Made by a program: the position numbers and the translations under genes | NCBI GenBank assembly: GCA_946894095.1 | Contig: OX335651.1 | Span: 19,304,501 to 19,368,500, forward strand | Source: Incurvaria masculella | Lineage: Eukaryota; Arthropoda; Insecta; Lepidoptera; Incurvariidae | Reading direction: 5' to 3' | DNA length: 64,000 nucleotides | In this document: piece by piece, positions 1 through 11,900 of the stretch | Layout: every line of letters starts with the position of its first letter | Numbering within the stretch: the stretch's first letter is position 1 | Notes under the pieces: generated by a model | Databases searched by the model: none | What the model was told of the DNA's origin: nothing | The model's input: the letters and a program-made list of their open reading frames with translations, nothing else

Positions 1-397
1 AAATATGTTGTTAGAACTCAATCTAAAAATTGAACCTATGCCCCCGGAATTCCAAAAAGATGCTTTTGCAACAGTGACAATGCTGTCAAAATGATTATAT
101 TCACCGTCTCCGTGATTTTATTCCACCGTAACCTACATAGATCGGTTTTGGTTCCAAAGTAAAATGGCATGTCTACAAGTTCAATGAGCTAAGTTGACAA
201 ACCTACTGCCGACCCCACTGGAGGAAATGCTGACCTATTCTTGTTATCTCTTCGCTATCTACTGTTTTCACTTTTACACCGCTCGGCGTAGTGCTACTTA
301 CTCCATAGCGCACATTATACTAAAATAAAAAATATGTTTTCGACCGCCGAGGCTGGCTGTTGTTATAATTCCACGTAATAGTGTAGGTATTTTTTAC
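1..397. other. Non-coding stretch, nothing assigned
   Basis: No open frame with recognisable similarity, RNA gene or clear repeat end is visible on either strand. The stretch leads into repeat fragments. Confidence 0.4.
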
Positions 398-495
398 GGG
401 AGCTAGGTGCCAGGCCGGGACCTTCCTTATATTGCTCGGCTACAATGAACTGGAACCGCTTCAACCATTCAATGCGATGGTACCAGAGGTGAGGA
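398..495 (-). repeat. SINE body fragment
   Basis: This short piece matches the shared SINE body seen many times in the window: the block around GGTGCCAGGCCGGGACCTTCC, the TTCAATGCGATGGTACCA block, and the spacing between them. It has no pol III head and is internally shortened. It is a decayed fragment beside a longer copy at 515-926. Confidence 0.6.
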
Positions 496-514
496 GGTGA
501 AAGAGCAGGTAAGC

Positions 515-926
515 TTTTTTATGCGACCTAACATGGACGGCTTATATCACACAACTATTGTTATGATATTAGCACAATAGACCACGTTTCCGAAGGCATT
601 AGGTGCCATGCCAGGACCTTCCCTTTATTAGCACGGTTTCATTGAACTGGATGGAAAACACGAATATTTTTCATTTCCGCTTCGACCATCTTTTTATCCA
701 ATGCGATGGTACCAACCCGGGCGGGCTTAAACCCGACCACCTGGGGGGGGGGGGAAGGGGACCTACAGTTTTACATAGATTCCGAACCATGGAGCCGCTC
801 GAATTCGGGCATCGTGACTAAATGCTCCTATCGAACTCAGAAAGTGGTACATGTCGGAGCGAGGAAATGATCCCAGACCTCTGGTACCCTAGGCTAGTCC
901 CCGCGCCAATAGGCTACGAGCCGCTC
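515..926 (-). repeat. tRNA-headed SINE, near full length
   Basis: Read on the minus strand, this copy starts with a tRNA-like head at about 926. An A-box-like TAGCCTATTGG motif is followed about 40 nt later by a weak B-box region. The body shared by all SINE copies in the window follows (GGTGGTCGGGTTTAAGCCCG, then GGTTGGTACCATCGCATTGG), ending in a short T/A run near 515. The head resembles those at 13315-13695 and 19331-19725. Open frames inside it are accidental. Confidence 0.75.
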
Positions 927-1090
927 CCATTCCCTGCTTAATGGAGTGGTATTAACCATTGCGTTGAATGTCAGATCGGTGCGGCATTGCTTATTGTTTC
1001 TTCTACATCCAGTTCGATAACGCCTTGCAATATAAGGGACTTTCTGACCTGGCATGGCTAATATTGGGCTAATAATTTCGTGACAGCAGG

Positions 1091-1465
1091 TTTTTTTTTT
1101 ATTTGACTGGACATGATGGCTAATACCACACCTTCTGTCATGGTATTAGCCCAACACACCACATGGGAACTAGGTGCCATGCCAGGACCTTCCTTATATT
1201 GCTCGGCTACATTGAACTGGATGGAAAACACGGACAATTTTCATTGCCGCTTCGACCATCGTTCATTCAATGCGATGGTACCAACCCGGGCGGGATTAAC
1301 CCTACCACCTAGTAAGTAAGGAAGGGGACCTAAAGTTTAACGTGGAATCGGAACCACGGCCAGCCTCTCTCAACGGTCGAATGGTCACCCATCCAAGACC
1401 AGAACGGACCCAGCGTTGCTTAACTTCGGAGAGCGATCGCCGAAGTGTCGCGCCACTGGGCCACT
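1091..1465 (-). repeat. 5S-rRNA-headed SINE
   Basis: On the minus strand the head resembles the internal promoter part of animal 5S rRNA: CGATCGCTCTCCGAAGTTAA, then AAGCAACGCTGGGTC, then CTTGGATGGGTGACC. The body after it is the same one carried by the tRNA-headed copies (GGTAGGGTTAATCCCGCCCG, GGTACCATCGCATTG, CCAGTTCAATGTAGCC), and it ends in an A-rich tail at about 1091. A sister copy lies at 48069-48442. This is a SINE3-type (5S-derived) element. It is not a functional 5S gene, because the 5S similarity stops after the internal promoter. Confidence 0.8.
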
Positions 1466-2731
1466 GAGGCTGGCTGCTGTGTTATTGACAACTCTTGTTC
1501 AGTTCCATTAAAAACCTATTACTTTTCCCTCTACCATTATTATGTTATTTACCCTGCAAAAGTGTTTCTTCAAAACGCCATACAATTCAACAGTATTTAC
1601 TTCTTAAAAAACATTTTGATAAATTATTAGGTCACAATGGATTTAAAATTATGTACTCGCTAAAATGATGTTTCTCTGTCTTTTGCTCTGTAAATGTCGG
1701 ATGCCAGAATGGCTTCACAAGAATCATCGAACTAAAATAGCCTAAAAAGCCCTAAGTATGTCATTGTTTACGCTATGAAAATATTGTTGCAATTTAAGTG
1801 TTTTCCCTGCAAACGCTTATCTTCCATCCGGTGAGGCTGTGGCGCAGCGCGGAGGAGGCGGGGAAACGCACAAGTTTAAAATGCCGCTAGAACATTCGGA
1901 AAACTCGCGGCTAGTCTGTCGGAAGGTACCACCGCTCGATGCAGTAACCATTGGTGAATACGTAGGAAAACTCCAAGATGGCAATGTTGGATCCATCTAG
2001 AGTGTTTATTTGTTGTTCTTTGTTATTTGGTCATAAATTGTACGTGAAACTTCCGCTTTGTTTAGATAAAGTTCTTTTAACTATAGTTAAAAAGTGTGCC
2101 AAATAATCGCACACTCGAAAGAAAATACAAAATGGAAGATTCAATTTATCATGTACGAAAACATTGTTATATTTCTTCTTTACTTGATATTTCGAAACAA
2201 TACTTCCGTTTAGTATTTTTTATCATGTATTGGATTGATTGATTGACTGATTAAAAATTCTTTATTACGCCACAAAACAAAAAAAAACAATTTACAAAAT
2301 ACTTGACTTTCAATGAATAATTATTAACAAACGTCGCAGAATAAAAAAACGAGCAACTGAGTCATTACTGTGTTTTGATAGAAGTATCTGATGGAGACTA
2401 CTGGTATTATTGCCCAGGCCATCAAAGATAAATTCATAATTTGCGGGTGCATTCAAAAATTTCACTAGGCATAACTTTGATATCAACGTTCATGATAACC
2501 AATTCTGAAATTGATTTCTGAAAAGAACGTGAGTTCGATGTAATGTAGCTGGAATGCCCAAACTGCCCGCATTATTTCCCCGTTATAAAATCGCGGCTTG
2601 AATCAATAATGGAAACAGAATTGTAAGTAAAAAATTATAAACCTATATGGGTGTGGTTACAAAAATAAAAAAAACATTTTTGTGATTTTCATGTATCTCA
2701 TGACGGAGAATTATAGGCAGAAATATGTATA
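1466..2731. other. Intergenic, no supported feature
   Basis: No coding similarity is seen. A GC-richer patch lies at about 1820-1960. A-rich and T-rich runs around 2230-2300 look like low-complexity sequence. Confidence 0.35.
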
Positions 2732-2875
2732 GAGGGTGAATTTTTCAAGTAGGCATTCAGTGCCATATCCGAAACTATAAGAAATATAATCGGCCTCATG
2801 ACTCCTCGAGTGTTTTTCGCTATTTCTAATAGTTTCGGATTTTGCTCTGAAGGCACACTTGAAAAATTCACCTGT
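2732..2875. repeat. Fold-back (inverted-repeat) MITE
   Basis: Two arms of about 56 nt (about 2732-2788 and 2819-2875) are imperfect reverse complements around a 30-nt spacer. Both arms contain GTGAATTTTTCAAGT and the TCCGAAACTAT block. A short related piece occurs near 17590-17625. The structure suggests a small non-autonomous DNA element. The open frame 2698-2934 is explained by this palindrome and is not called a gene. Confidence 0.6.
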
Positions 2876-4596
2876 ACATTCACAGCCAGAATGTATTTTT
2901 GAATTCTAGGTGGCTTTGACGGCTCTATATTCATGGTAATTCAGCATGCAATTTTTCCATTGTTGTCTTGTAGCGTGGGAAATCTTGCGTCCATTGTACG
3001 TTACACGGAATACCAAAGTGACTTGTATACTCCATGCACGTCGTACGAGTTGGGATCAAGAGAATCCATGCAAACCACGTATTTAGCAGACATGGTGGTA
3101 TACTTTGGATGTATGATGTAATATTTTGAGTGATTTGACACTAAAAACATGAATATTAACCTACATGAGGGTGAAATCAAAATATTTTAAGCACACTTTA
3201 CGTAATTTTCATTTTTATTGCTGTCCATAGTTTCTTGATTTATTGAATGCTCAAAATATCAGAAACGTATTTTTTTATTTGAGTGAGGAATCACGCACGG
3301 GCCATTGTATGGAACTACATCACTTCATTATTCACTTAAGGGCGTAATAACACCTGATTTCATTCAGTTCCATAAGGGCATAAGGAAAACTATATTTCAT
3401 TATTTTTAAAAATAACTACTACTTATTTTGGAATTTCAAAAATGCAAAAAATGCATTGACGGTCTATCTATAATTGAAACGTATACCAGCTTATATCAGA
3501 CGCTCCAATTCTGTTTTCTTCAAACGCTTTTTTATCCAAATTTATGAATATTTGTCTAATTTGAGAACACAACGCACCAGCGACTTTTTGTTTCTATCTT
3601 TAAATTATATCTAGACCATCAATATAGATAATTACTTTTTGAATAATATAATATTTTCGTGGTTATTTTTAAATATATTAAAACACCTACGTCCTTATCA
3701 AATTGAAAACAATCGACTTTTATCACGCCCTTAAAAATAAAAGCAATGAACCGAAATACAATTGAATATGGATCTCTGGAATATGGATGATTATCCAGTA
3801 GAATAAAACAATATTGTCGCATAGATGCCTACGCAACCCTTTCCAAATTAGGCGTGGTCGATCTCCGACAGCGTGGCGATGACATACGATAATATCATTC
3901 ATTGACTGCCACCTGAGCTGCCCGGCCGGCCCTATTAGCAGCTTCATAAACAATTTGATTAGACCTTAAGGCCGTTGCTACAGTGCACTGTTTCACGTAT
4001 TTACAGTAAACATCGCATCTGGGTTAAGGTCTTCGCTGTAGGTCGCTGCCCGTGCTGTGTGAACGCGGTCTAGGCGCGATGGCACGGAGTGAGAAACGGA
4101 CGTGCCTGCCCTGTGAATACTCGTATATGAGCGGGTAGATGCTGAAGGGAAACATTGGGCCTATTCTTCGAATTCCGTGCACAGGAGATCAGTAGCGCTA
4201 CCATGAGTTTTTGATAGTTCATAACGTTAAACGTTATCGTACAAACGCCAACTACGAAGTTAGCTTCACAATCGGTACCATGAGTTCCAGCAATCGTAAT
4301 CGTATGGTAATAGTTATCGTTTCGTTGAAACGAAACCGGATACGAATACATAACCATAAACAAGAGTGATTTTAGCTAAACATCCAAATTAGTTCTTTAA
4401 GCTTCAATAGTGATTCTCCCTCTTTCACGCAGTTTTAGTGGAGACGACACTATTGTGACACATTAGCTACGTTCAAAGAGTATTTGCTAAACACTCTATT
4501 GATATTTGTATGTATTGTTGTAATCTCACGGTTCCCAGCTTAGGGGCTTTCCTCTCAAATGTAAGGTGTAAATAAGTGGGGATAAGATTTGTTTAG
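2876..4596. other. Intergenic, no supported feature
   Basis: AT-rich sequence with short chance open frames. A GC-richer portion at about 3960-4200 may be an old repeat, but no class is recognisable. Confidence 0.3.
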
Positions 4597-4850
4597 GGTC
4601 AATAAGAAAGCGAAAAACAGTTAGTCACAGATGAAAGTGAAACGCTTTCGCATGAAGTCATCAAACATCAAATGTTATGTTTGTGTCGTCGCACTCGAAT
4701 TAGAATAATTAGAAAGGGAAAACACTAGGGTGACTCGGAGCTGTCATTTCATGAGTACGCAAGCGTTGTGACTCACCAGTGAGTCACCGGTTACTCACCA
4801 GTCATCAGTGACTCACAGGTCAGTAGACTCCGGTGTGCGTGCATGCGGAG
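4597..4850 (+). repeat. Interspersed repeat, second copy at about 44250-44480
   Basis: The block holding TCACAGATGAAAGTGAAACG, CACTAGGGTGACTC and GCTGTCATTTCATGAGT recurs in the same order near 44280-44450. It is rich in GTGACTCAC and GTGAGTCAC words. It lies directly beside a Harbinger-type transposase fragment, so it may be an end of that transposon family. That link is an inference. Confidence 0.55.
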
Positions 4851-5057
4851 TTATAGATTGGTTGTCATAAATTGATATAAAAGCAAGAAAACGAACCTCC
4901 GAATAACCTCACATAATAACACAAATGCGGCTTTGGAAAGCCGATATCGATTCGTAAATTCAGCTTCGGGCAGATCAATTGCAGCATCCATGAAACTGCG
5001 CATTGTCGCTTCATTTAGCCTGTGCGAATCACGTAGTTCTTCCTTGTAAGTCTCCAT
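4851..5057 (-). pseudogene. PIF/Harbinger transposase N-terminal fragment
   Basis: The 68-residue frame contains FTNRYRLSKAAFVLLCEVIR. This resembles the N-terminal RYRLSK-x-F-x-x-L-x-x-I segment of Harbinger transposases and HARBI1-like proteins, which normally precedes the DDE nuclease domain. Similarity ends after CEVIRR, where the frame runs into AT-rich sequence, and no catalytic domain follows. Harbinger transposases cut and paste DNA with TTA-like target duplications. The fragment could be a first exon or simply a truncation. The repeat at 4597-4850 abuts it. Confidence 0.5.
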
Positions 5058-5641
5058 GACTATTCTCCAAGCGAAATAATTCCGTCAACACATTTTATTT
5101 TCACTTCCGATGCGTTCCTTTTTCATCTAAGTATGGAGGTACCGTATCCATTCTTTTTCATCTAAGGTTTAAAGCACTCTTTCACCGAGAGTTTAACAAG
5201 TGATAGACGCTTACGTCAATAGTTAAACGAAAATAGTTTGACGTCTGTCAAAATGTAACTCGTGGTACCGAAATGTATGGAAAAGGTTTGCCAACGTTAG
5301 ACGCAACGGAAATTCGTTCCGTTTCAACTTTCGTATAAACGTCAAACAAACTCATAGTACCAAAATGTAGTTCAATTTCGCCCGCAACAAACTCATGGCA
5401 GCGCTACAGGAATCTTTCAGTCAATTTTTATGGCGGTTGATTTTCTCAACGGAAAATCTCTAATCTTCGAAATACCGTGCTCGGGAATATTTCCGTGGAG
5501 GAAACTGCTTTGACAACCGCTATATAGGCTGTTTTATCAACTGAAAGATTTCTGATTCGTTATATTTATTTAATTAGAATCTTAAACAGCAAACTTACAG
5601 GATACCCTAAATCCTTTACTAGTCTCACATACATAACTTAA
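5058..5641. other. Intergenic, no supported feature
   Basis: AT-rich DNA between the Harbinger fragment and the TTAA-flanked MITE. No feature is recognised. Confidence 0.3.
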
Positions 5642-6161
5642 GGCGGCCCAACCCGGCGGGCCTAACTTATTCGCGGGCACAGTACAAAACCGTGCTGTTG
5701 CGCTCTGGGACCTTCTCTGTTTCAAAGAACAAGACAGGCTCCGCGATGAGGAAGATGCAACATGTCCACAAAAAAGACAATGTGCATAGTGTATGATTTG
5801 GTAAGATTTACGAAAATTTTAATTTCAAAACGACTTCTAGCTAAAAGTAAACCACGACCGCTGTAGTCAAAAATCTAACAAAAAACAAATAGATCATAAA
5901 TCTTGATTAAATAAGCTATGTCTGATTACTAATCTTTTTACGATGTTCTTACTTTATCATTGCGTAATCCACCTCCAAAATTATCGTATAAAACGCGCGA
6001 AAAATTCGAACTTTTGGACCTTATAACTTAGAAACCAAACACAATTTTACAATGTTCGATCAAATAAAGCTATTTTGAGCAAAATTTTGGATCTCTGACA
6101 AGAAATATGGGCGTGATCTTCTTTCCCCTTTTGTATGGGGAGATGAGCGGGATGGGCCACC
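5642..6161 (+). mobile_element. TTAA-flanked MITE, copy 1
   Basis: This 520-bp element is bounded by TTAA on both sides (5638-5641 and 6162-6165). Its terminal inverted repeats are imperfect: GGCGGCCCAACCCGG at the left and CGGGATGGGCCACC at the right. Copy 2 (26668-27209) has the same layout, and a truncated copy 3 lies at about 51553-51828. TTAA duplications are typical of piggyBac-like transposons. Near the left end both full copies share an open stretch encoding ALWDL and later EEDATCP, possibly the remnant of an autonomous parent. No transposase is present. Confidence 0.7.
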
Positions 6162-6165
6162 TTAA

Positions 6166-7142
6166 GGATGCAAATTATTAAGATGACTAACAACCAGCAT
6201 CTTAAATATACATGGGGTATTATTAAACAAATCAAATTTGGCAAGTTTTATCAGAGTAACCCTCCACCAACCTAGTAAGGGAAGGTGACCCTAAGTTATT
6301 TGGATTCCGAACCATAGAATAGGGCGCATTCGAGACGAAATTCATTCATTTAATTTAGAAAGTGCAATAAAGTGTTGGATGGACGGGACAAAAAAATCCT
6401 AATTTTACTGAGCACAGGTCTGCAACCCCTAGTCTTAATATTATATTTCCACTAGCACAGCACAGGTGCTCCAGAACTTGAACCCTTAGGAAATGCTGTG
6501 AAAATGAGCGAAATAAGTTGTAGTAGTTCATACTTGCATGCAGGCCCTATACATGCTTCGGCAGCAGTGGCGGATTTCCCAGCAGGCTGAGTAGGCTGGA
6601 GCCTAGGGCGGCAGATTTTAGGGGCGGCAAATTCGAGACGAACCATTTTTTTTCTTGCTCCTGAAGCCGAAAGTACAATGTTCCCGGCCGAATTTGAGGC
6701 CGGAAAGAGCGACTTTTGTAGCCTGCTGGAGCCACAACGCGCGTAACCTTCCACATAAGCAAATTATTATTTAAGCAATACATCTACGGAAAAGAGATTG
6801 TGTAACTAGGACGATAGTAAACAAATCATAACTTCACATATTCATTAACATATAAATGGTAATTAATGGCATTGTGAACTAGGGTATCGAAGTGTAGAGG
6901 TCGGTAGGGGCGGCAAAATTTTAATAGCCTACTGGCGGCAAATTTCTAAGTCCGTCGCTGTTCGGCAGCCTAGTGGCGCGACGCATTGCCGTTCGATAAG
7001 CGAGGTGAATCGACTCTGAGTGCGGTTGTGGAGGGTCTCTCTAGGTCTCTCGCTTTCCTTTCTTATACAGGTTAAAATCGGATTCCTCACTCTTAAAATT
7101 AAGGCTACAAGCAGTAACATTATAGCTTAAATATATATATAT
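6166..7142. repeat. Diverged repeat region with GGGCGGCAAA blocks
   Basis: Several GGGCGGCAAATT-like blocks (near 6615, 6625, 6907 and 6935) and an AGTAGGCTGGAGCCTAGG block suggest an old interspersed repeat. A microsatellite-like TA run lies near 7130. No coding similarity is seen. Confidence 0.35.
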
Positions 7143-7643
7143 ACTAGCGGCCCGCTCCGGCTTCGCACGGGTATGAAATATATCTGAATGGCTCCCGCCG
7201 CCCCGTCCGGCCGGTACCGCCGCAAACGCTACGTCCCGCAATTTTTAAATCTGTAATATCTTCGAAAATATTTATTTAAATCATATGCTGTAATGGGCCA
7301 TATAGATCTATATTAAATCAACAATGTATTAAGATATTTAATGGGATAAGGATTAATGCTGTATTGGTTAAAATCGCTTCGAAAATTAGCCATAATTTGT
7401 CGTAAAAAGTAAATGACAATAAAATGTTATTGTGGGATATCCATAAGAGATAGACATATACCATCGCGGAGTTTACTGTAGACCTTTTCAATGTGTACAA
7501 TACTTAGTACATTATTTTGATAAATCTCGTAGGGTTCAGCCTGCGTTTGCAATGTAAGCGGAAAAAAAATATTTTTTTACGACATCACATTGGAAACCTC
7601 AAAAATAACAGTACTTCTCCACTATTTAAAGCATGTTATTATA
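7143..7643 (+). repeat. Host repeat, left part, split by a LINE insertion
   Basis: It begins with CTAGCGGCCCGCTCCGGCTT, a GC-rich start often seen on lepidopteran interspersed repeats. It contains AATCTCGTAGGGTTCAGCCT and a CATCACATTGGAAACCTC block. The same blocks recur at 12559-12910, where they continue without interruption into ATGTTATTATACATATAAAC. Here the sequence is interrupted right after ATGTTATTATA by the LINE, and the missing right part resumes at 12424. The class of this repeat is unknown. Confidence 0.65.
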
Positions 7644-8180
7644 GTATTATCCTGGCAATACCAAGGAAACAAATAAACAAACCGACTCCGTATCAAATTA
7701 TTTATCATACTGCAGAAACGGAAGAAACTTACTGATAATAGTTACTAGTGTTTTTATCAGTGCAAAACGCATACGTACGAGCACAGGCGCATGCACAAAC
7801 CAGGTGAATCCTACATAATATCACTTTTAAATAAGTCACGGATGTAAACACATAGCCACTCGTACACAGCCTGAGAAGGGTATCGAATCCATCCACCGTG
7901 AAGCTACACTCACACCTAAGCTGATAAAACCAGATCATACAAAAATCCGTATTTACTTTTTCCAATAGTTGCAATCAAAACTACGAAGCGACTGAAATCC
8001 GCCATTGAGCGCACACGGCTGCTCAACAGAAACCGGTTTCAGCGGCGAGCGAACCGAACTGAACGACCGACTGAAAGCAGTGTTGCCGCGCACGAACCAC
8101 ATTTGAGTCGCCACGCACGTGCGTCACCAATAGAAGGAATGTTTTAGTAACACTCATAATAGCCATAATAATAGTGCAAT

Positions 8181-8993
8181 ATGGACACGCAAAAAGTATT
8201 AAATGCGATTAAAGAGTTGAGAAATGAAATAAAATATGACATCGAAAACCAAAACAAAAAACTCGACGAAATAAATGAAAACTTACGAGGAAAAATTGAA
8301 ACTCTCAGTCTGGAAAATCAAAAGCTGAATGAAACTATTACCAGGCAAGGAAAAGAAATAGCTTTTTTGCAGAGACAATCAAGAAATAAAAATATACTAC
8401 TGTTCGGAGTTCAAGAAACTGAAAACGAAACTATTGCTGACTTGGAACATTTGGTGCTAGAGATTCTACAGAAAAAAATGGACACCGAAGCATCAGGAGC
8501 TGACCTAGATTACCTGGTGAGACTTGGGCCCAAGAAATCGGGCAAAACGCGACCAATAAAAATAACGCTTACAACACAACGAACTAAGATGTCAATTTTA
8601 AGAAATAAAAAGAAGTTGGACAACTCTGCAATATATTTAAAGGAGGATTACCCGCATCATGTTCTGGAAATAAGAAAAAACCTTCAAGGCGAGCTTAAAA
8701 AGTTAAGAGAAGAGGGAAAAGTCGCGTTTATCAAGTATGACAAAATTGTCGAAATAAATAACAAAACTTCAGAAAAAAACAAAAACAAAAGAGCCCTATC
8801 AGACGCAGAAAACTCCCCACCTGCCTTGAAACAACAAAGCTCAGGCTCTCAACCACCAAGAAAAATAAGGACAAATCCACAATATATGAAACCAGCCAAC
8901 AGCATTGAATCCTACCTAACACACCGGCAACAATTCTCGCATACTTTATCAGAAAATGATAATATTAAAGAGTTATCACAACAAGAAGTATAG
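8181..8993 (+). CDS. LINE ORF1 protein (coiled coil plus RRM-like domain)
   Basis: A 270-residue protein. Residues about 5-75 are rich in heptad-spaced Leu/Ile and charged residues (LNAIKELRNEIKYDIENQNK onward), as in a coiled coil. Residues about 76-205 resemble the RNA-binding and C-terminal domains of L1-type ORF1 proteins: NKNILLFGVQE, then YLKEDYPHHVLEIRK, then LREEGKVAFIKYDKIVEIN. The tail is Asn-, Ser- and Pro-rich. ORF1 proteins coat the retrotransposon RNA and form trimers in the ribonucleoprotein. The start is the first ATG after the 5' region. The frame ends in TAG, followed by CAA CTA, and then stays open into ORF2. Confidence 0.85.
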   Translation: MDTQKVLNAIKELRNEIKYDIENQNKKLDEINENLRGKIETLSLENQKLNETITRQGKEIAFLQRQSRNKNILLFGVQETENETIADLEHLVLEILQKKMDTEASGADLDYLVRLGPKKSGKTRPIKITLTTQRTKMSILRNKKKLDNSAIYLKEDYPHHVLEIRKNLQGELKKLREEGKVAFIKYDKIVEINNKTSEKNKNKRALSDAENSPPALKQQSSGSQPPRKIRTNPQYMKPANSIESYLTHRQQFSHTLSENDNIKELSQQEV

Positions 8994-8999
8994 CAACTA
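8991..8999 (+). promoter_or_regulatory. Candidate leaky amber stop (UAG CAA CUA)
   Basis: The codon ending ORF1 is TAG at 8991-8993, and the next six bases are CAACTA. This fits CARYYA, the 3' context known from tobamovirus-type programmed readthrough. Codon-by-codon reading from 8994 to 12230 shows no further stop. An alternative is a single C-to-T change from a CAG codon in an originally continuous ORF. Confidence 0.5.
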
Positions 9000-11900
9000 T
9001 CAACCAGCCCCCCCCATATAAGAAATCCAAGCAAACATAATACAGGAAGAAACCACTGGAATCAAAATAGCAACAACAACAAAATCAATGAAACGATTCA
9101 TAAGAACGAGAACAAAGCTTGTTCCGAAAAAAACTCTGCAGGACATAATGAAATAAAAGAACTTAGATTAAATGCATACCCAACAAAACAGAAACCAAAA
9201 TGTCCTGAAAACAACACACCACATTCTCCAAGACGGCTTGTCACCGAGGAGGATTACGACAAACACCCCCCAATAAAACTCAACGTCCATAGAAAAACAA
9301 CAACCAACCAAACAAACAACTTTAATAAACTTCATAAATACAAACATGACCAGAACACATTCGAACCTTGCAAAGAGACTTCAGACAGAAAAAGGGAAAT
9401 TCACATAGCAACACTTAATATTAGAACACTGCTATCAGATGCAAACATGTTAGACCTTGAATATGCATTACAAAAACTAAACCTGAAGTGGGACATAATT
9501 GGCCTCGCAGAAACAAGACTTGAAGGCGAAAGAATAGAAGATAGAGAAGGATACATACTTTACCATTTTGGTCACACCAAAGGGAGAAACGGAGTTGGCT
9601 TTATGATAAAAGATCATTGGAAACCACACATAGAACAATTTGTTGGCATATCTGAAAGAGTCGCCACTGTAAACATAAAACTGAAAGAGGACCACGCAAT
9701 CTCCATTATTCAAGTATACGCTCCTACTAAAGATGCCCCACAAGAAATCCTAGATACATTCTACACACAGCTAGAAACCGCTATTACTAATGCCCACAAA
9801 GACTTGTACGTCATTGGCGACTTCAATGCAAAAATAGGACAAAGAGAAGACGATGAAGAAAGGATTATGGGACCATACAGCTACGGAAAAAGAAACGAAA
9901 GAGGTCAACGACTTATAAACTTTGCATTACAATACGGGCTCAAAATATGTAACACTCACTTCAAACATAAGCCGAAAAAAAAATGGACATGGGAATCTCC
10001 AGATAGCGTAACTCGCAACGAAATTGATTTCATACTAACAAATAATATAAAAAAAGTAAAAACAACGGAAGTCATAAGTTCTCGGGAATTTAATACGGAC
10101 CATAGAATGGTCAGATGTACACTCACAGACACAAAGGCTAAGAAAACACGAAAACACTACAACGCTGTACCCAAAAACTTAACTACCGTGCAATATGAAA
10201 AAATAAGAACCATTCTTCAAAATAACTTCCAAAGTTTCACTGCACACAAAAATGAGGATATTCAAACTATGTACGACAAGTTCGAAAAAACATTGATAAA
10301 AACACTACAGGAATTTTCTACAGCGAACAAAACAAAAAATATATTTATAAAAAATAGACATAACAAGATTCTATCGCCTTACACTAGGAATCTGATCGAT
10401 CAAAGAACGCAGCTGAAGGAAATCGAGGATAAAACCAAACAAGAAAAGGAAGATCTCTCAGAATTGTATACCAAAATCAGAACTGAAATGAAAAAGGATA
10501 AGAAAACACATAAAAATAATTTAATAAATGAAGTAATCAACCAAACAGGCGGTACAAAAAAAGCATACAAGCAACTAAATGCTCCAAAAACATGGATACT
10601 AAGCCTAAAAAATAAAAACGGATTCTTAGAGACCAGCAGAGAAGGTATAATGAAAATTGCTACCAACTTTTATTGCGATCTGTACAAATCAATGATGCCC
10701 AGTACTTACCTAAATAGAAACACACCCAGATGCAAAAATAAGATCCCTCCAATACTGACTCAAGAAATAACAAATGCAATTAAATCACTAAAAAAAGACA
10801 AAACTCCCGGAGAAGACAAAATAACGAACGAAACTCTACAAATGTCTATAGAAGAAATCCTAAGGCCACTACAAACTATATTTGATGCCATAATAGAAAC
10901 ACAAGAAATACCTAGACAATGGACTAAATCAGAGATAACAATAATACATAAAAAAGGAGATAAAAAGGATATTGAAAATTACAGACCTATTAGCATTATG
11001 TCAAATATATATAAAGTGTTTGCAAAAATAATACTTAACCGTATGAAAAAAACACTCGATGAAAGACAGCCAGTAGAACAAGCAGGATTTCGCACCGGAT
11101 ACTCGACTACTGACCACCTACATACCGTCAATCAGCTAATAGAGAAATATAATGAACACAACAAAACGCTTTATATATGTTTCATAGACTACCGAAAAGC
11201 ATTTGATTCAATTGAACATACCAGTATATGGGAAGCTCTTGGAACTCAAGGAATTGAAAAAACATATATAAACATACTAAAAAATATTTACCAAAACAGC
11301 ACAGCAGCAGTTAAACTTGAACAACGAGGCCCAGAGTTTAGAATACAAAGAGGAGTTCGACAAGGCGACCCACTATCAGCAAACATATTCACAGCTGTTC
11401 TCGAATACATTTTTCAAAAACTAGACTGGAGCAAACTCGGCTTAAATATAGATGGTACAAAACTCACTCATCTAAGATTTGCTGACGATATAGTCATCTT
11501 TTCCGAGTCCAAAGAAGAACTTGAAATAATGCTACAACAGCTAAAAAACGGAAGCATCGAAACTGGCTTGGAAATCAACAGAGAGAAGACCAAAGTAATG
11601 ACAAACGGCACAGAAACACAGATACTATTAGATGGTGTGCAGATCCAGTACGTAAAAGAATATGTGTACCTTGGTCAGACAATATCCTTTCAAGACCGAA
11701 TGTCCCAAGAAATCGATAGACGTATTAAACACACTTGGAATAGGTACTGGAGTCTAAAAGACGTGATGAAAGGCAACCTACCAATAGGTGTTAAAAGTAA
11801 AATTGTCGACTCAAGTTTGCTACCAATACTCACGTACGGATGTCAGACTTGGTCTATCAACCAAACTCAGGTACAAAAATTAAGGGTGTGTCAAAGATCC

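Noticed and set aside
603..821. Open frame of 72 codons
   Set aside because: Lies wholly inside a SINE copy. The same chance peptide appears in other copies.
1113..1319. Open frame of 68 codons, with a twin at 48214-48417
   Set aside because: Both are inside 5S-headed SINEs. Similarity reflects the repeat, not a protein family.
1350..1460. 5S rRNA gene
   Set aside because: Only the internal-promoter part resembles 5S, and it is joined to a SINE body.
4070..4363. 97-codon minus-strand frame
   Set aside because: No recognisable domain, and its surroundings look like repeat DNA.
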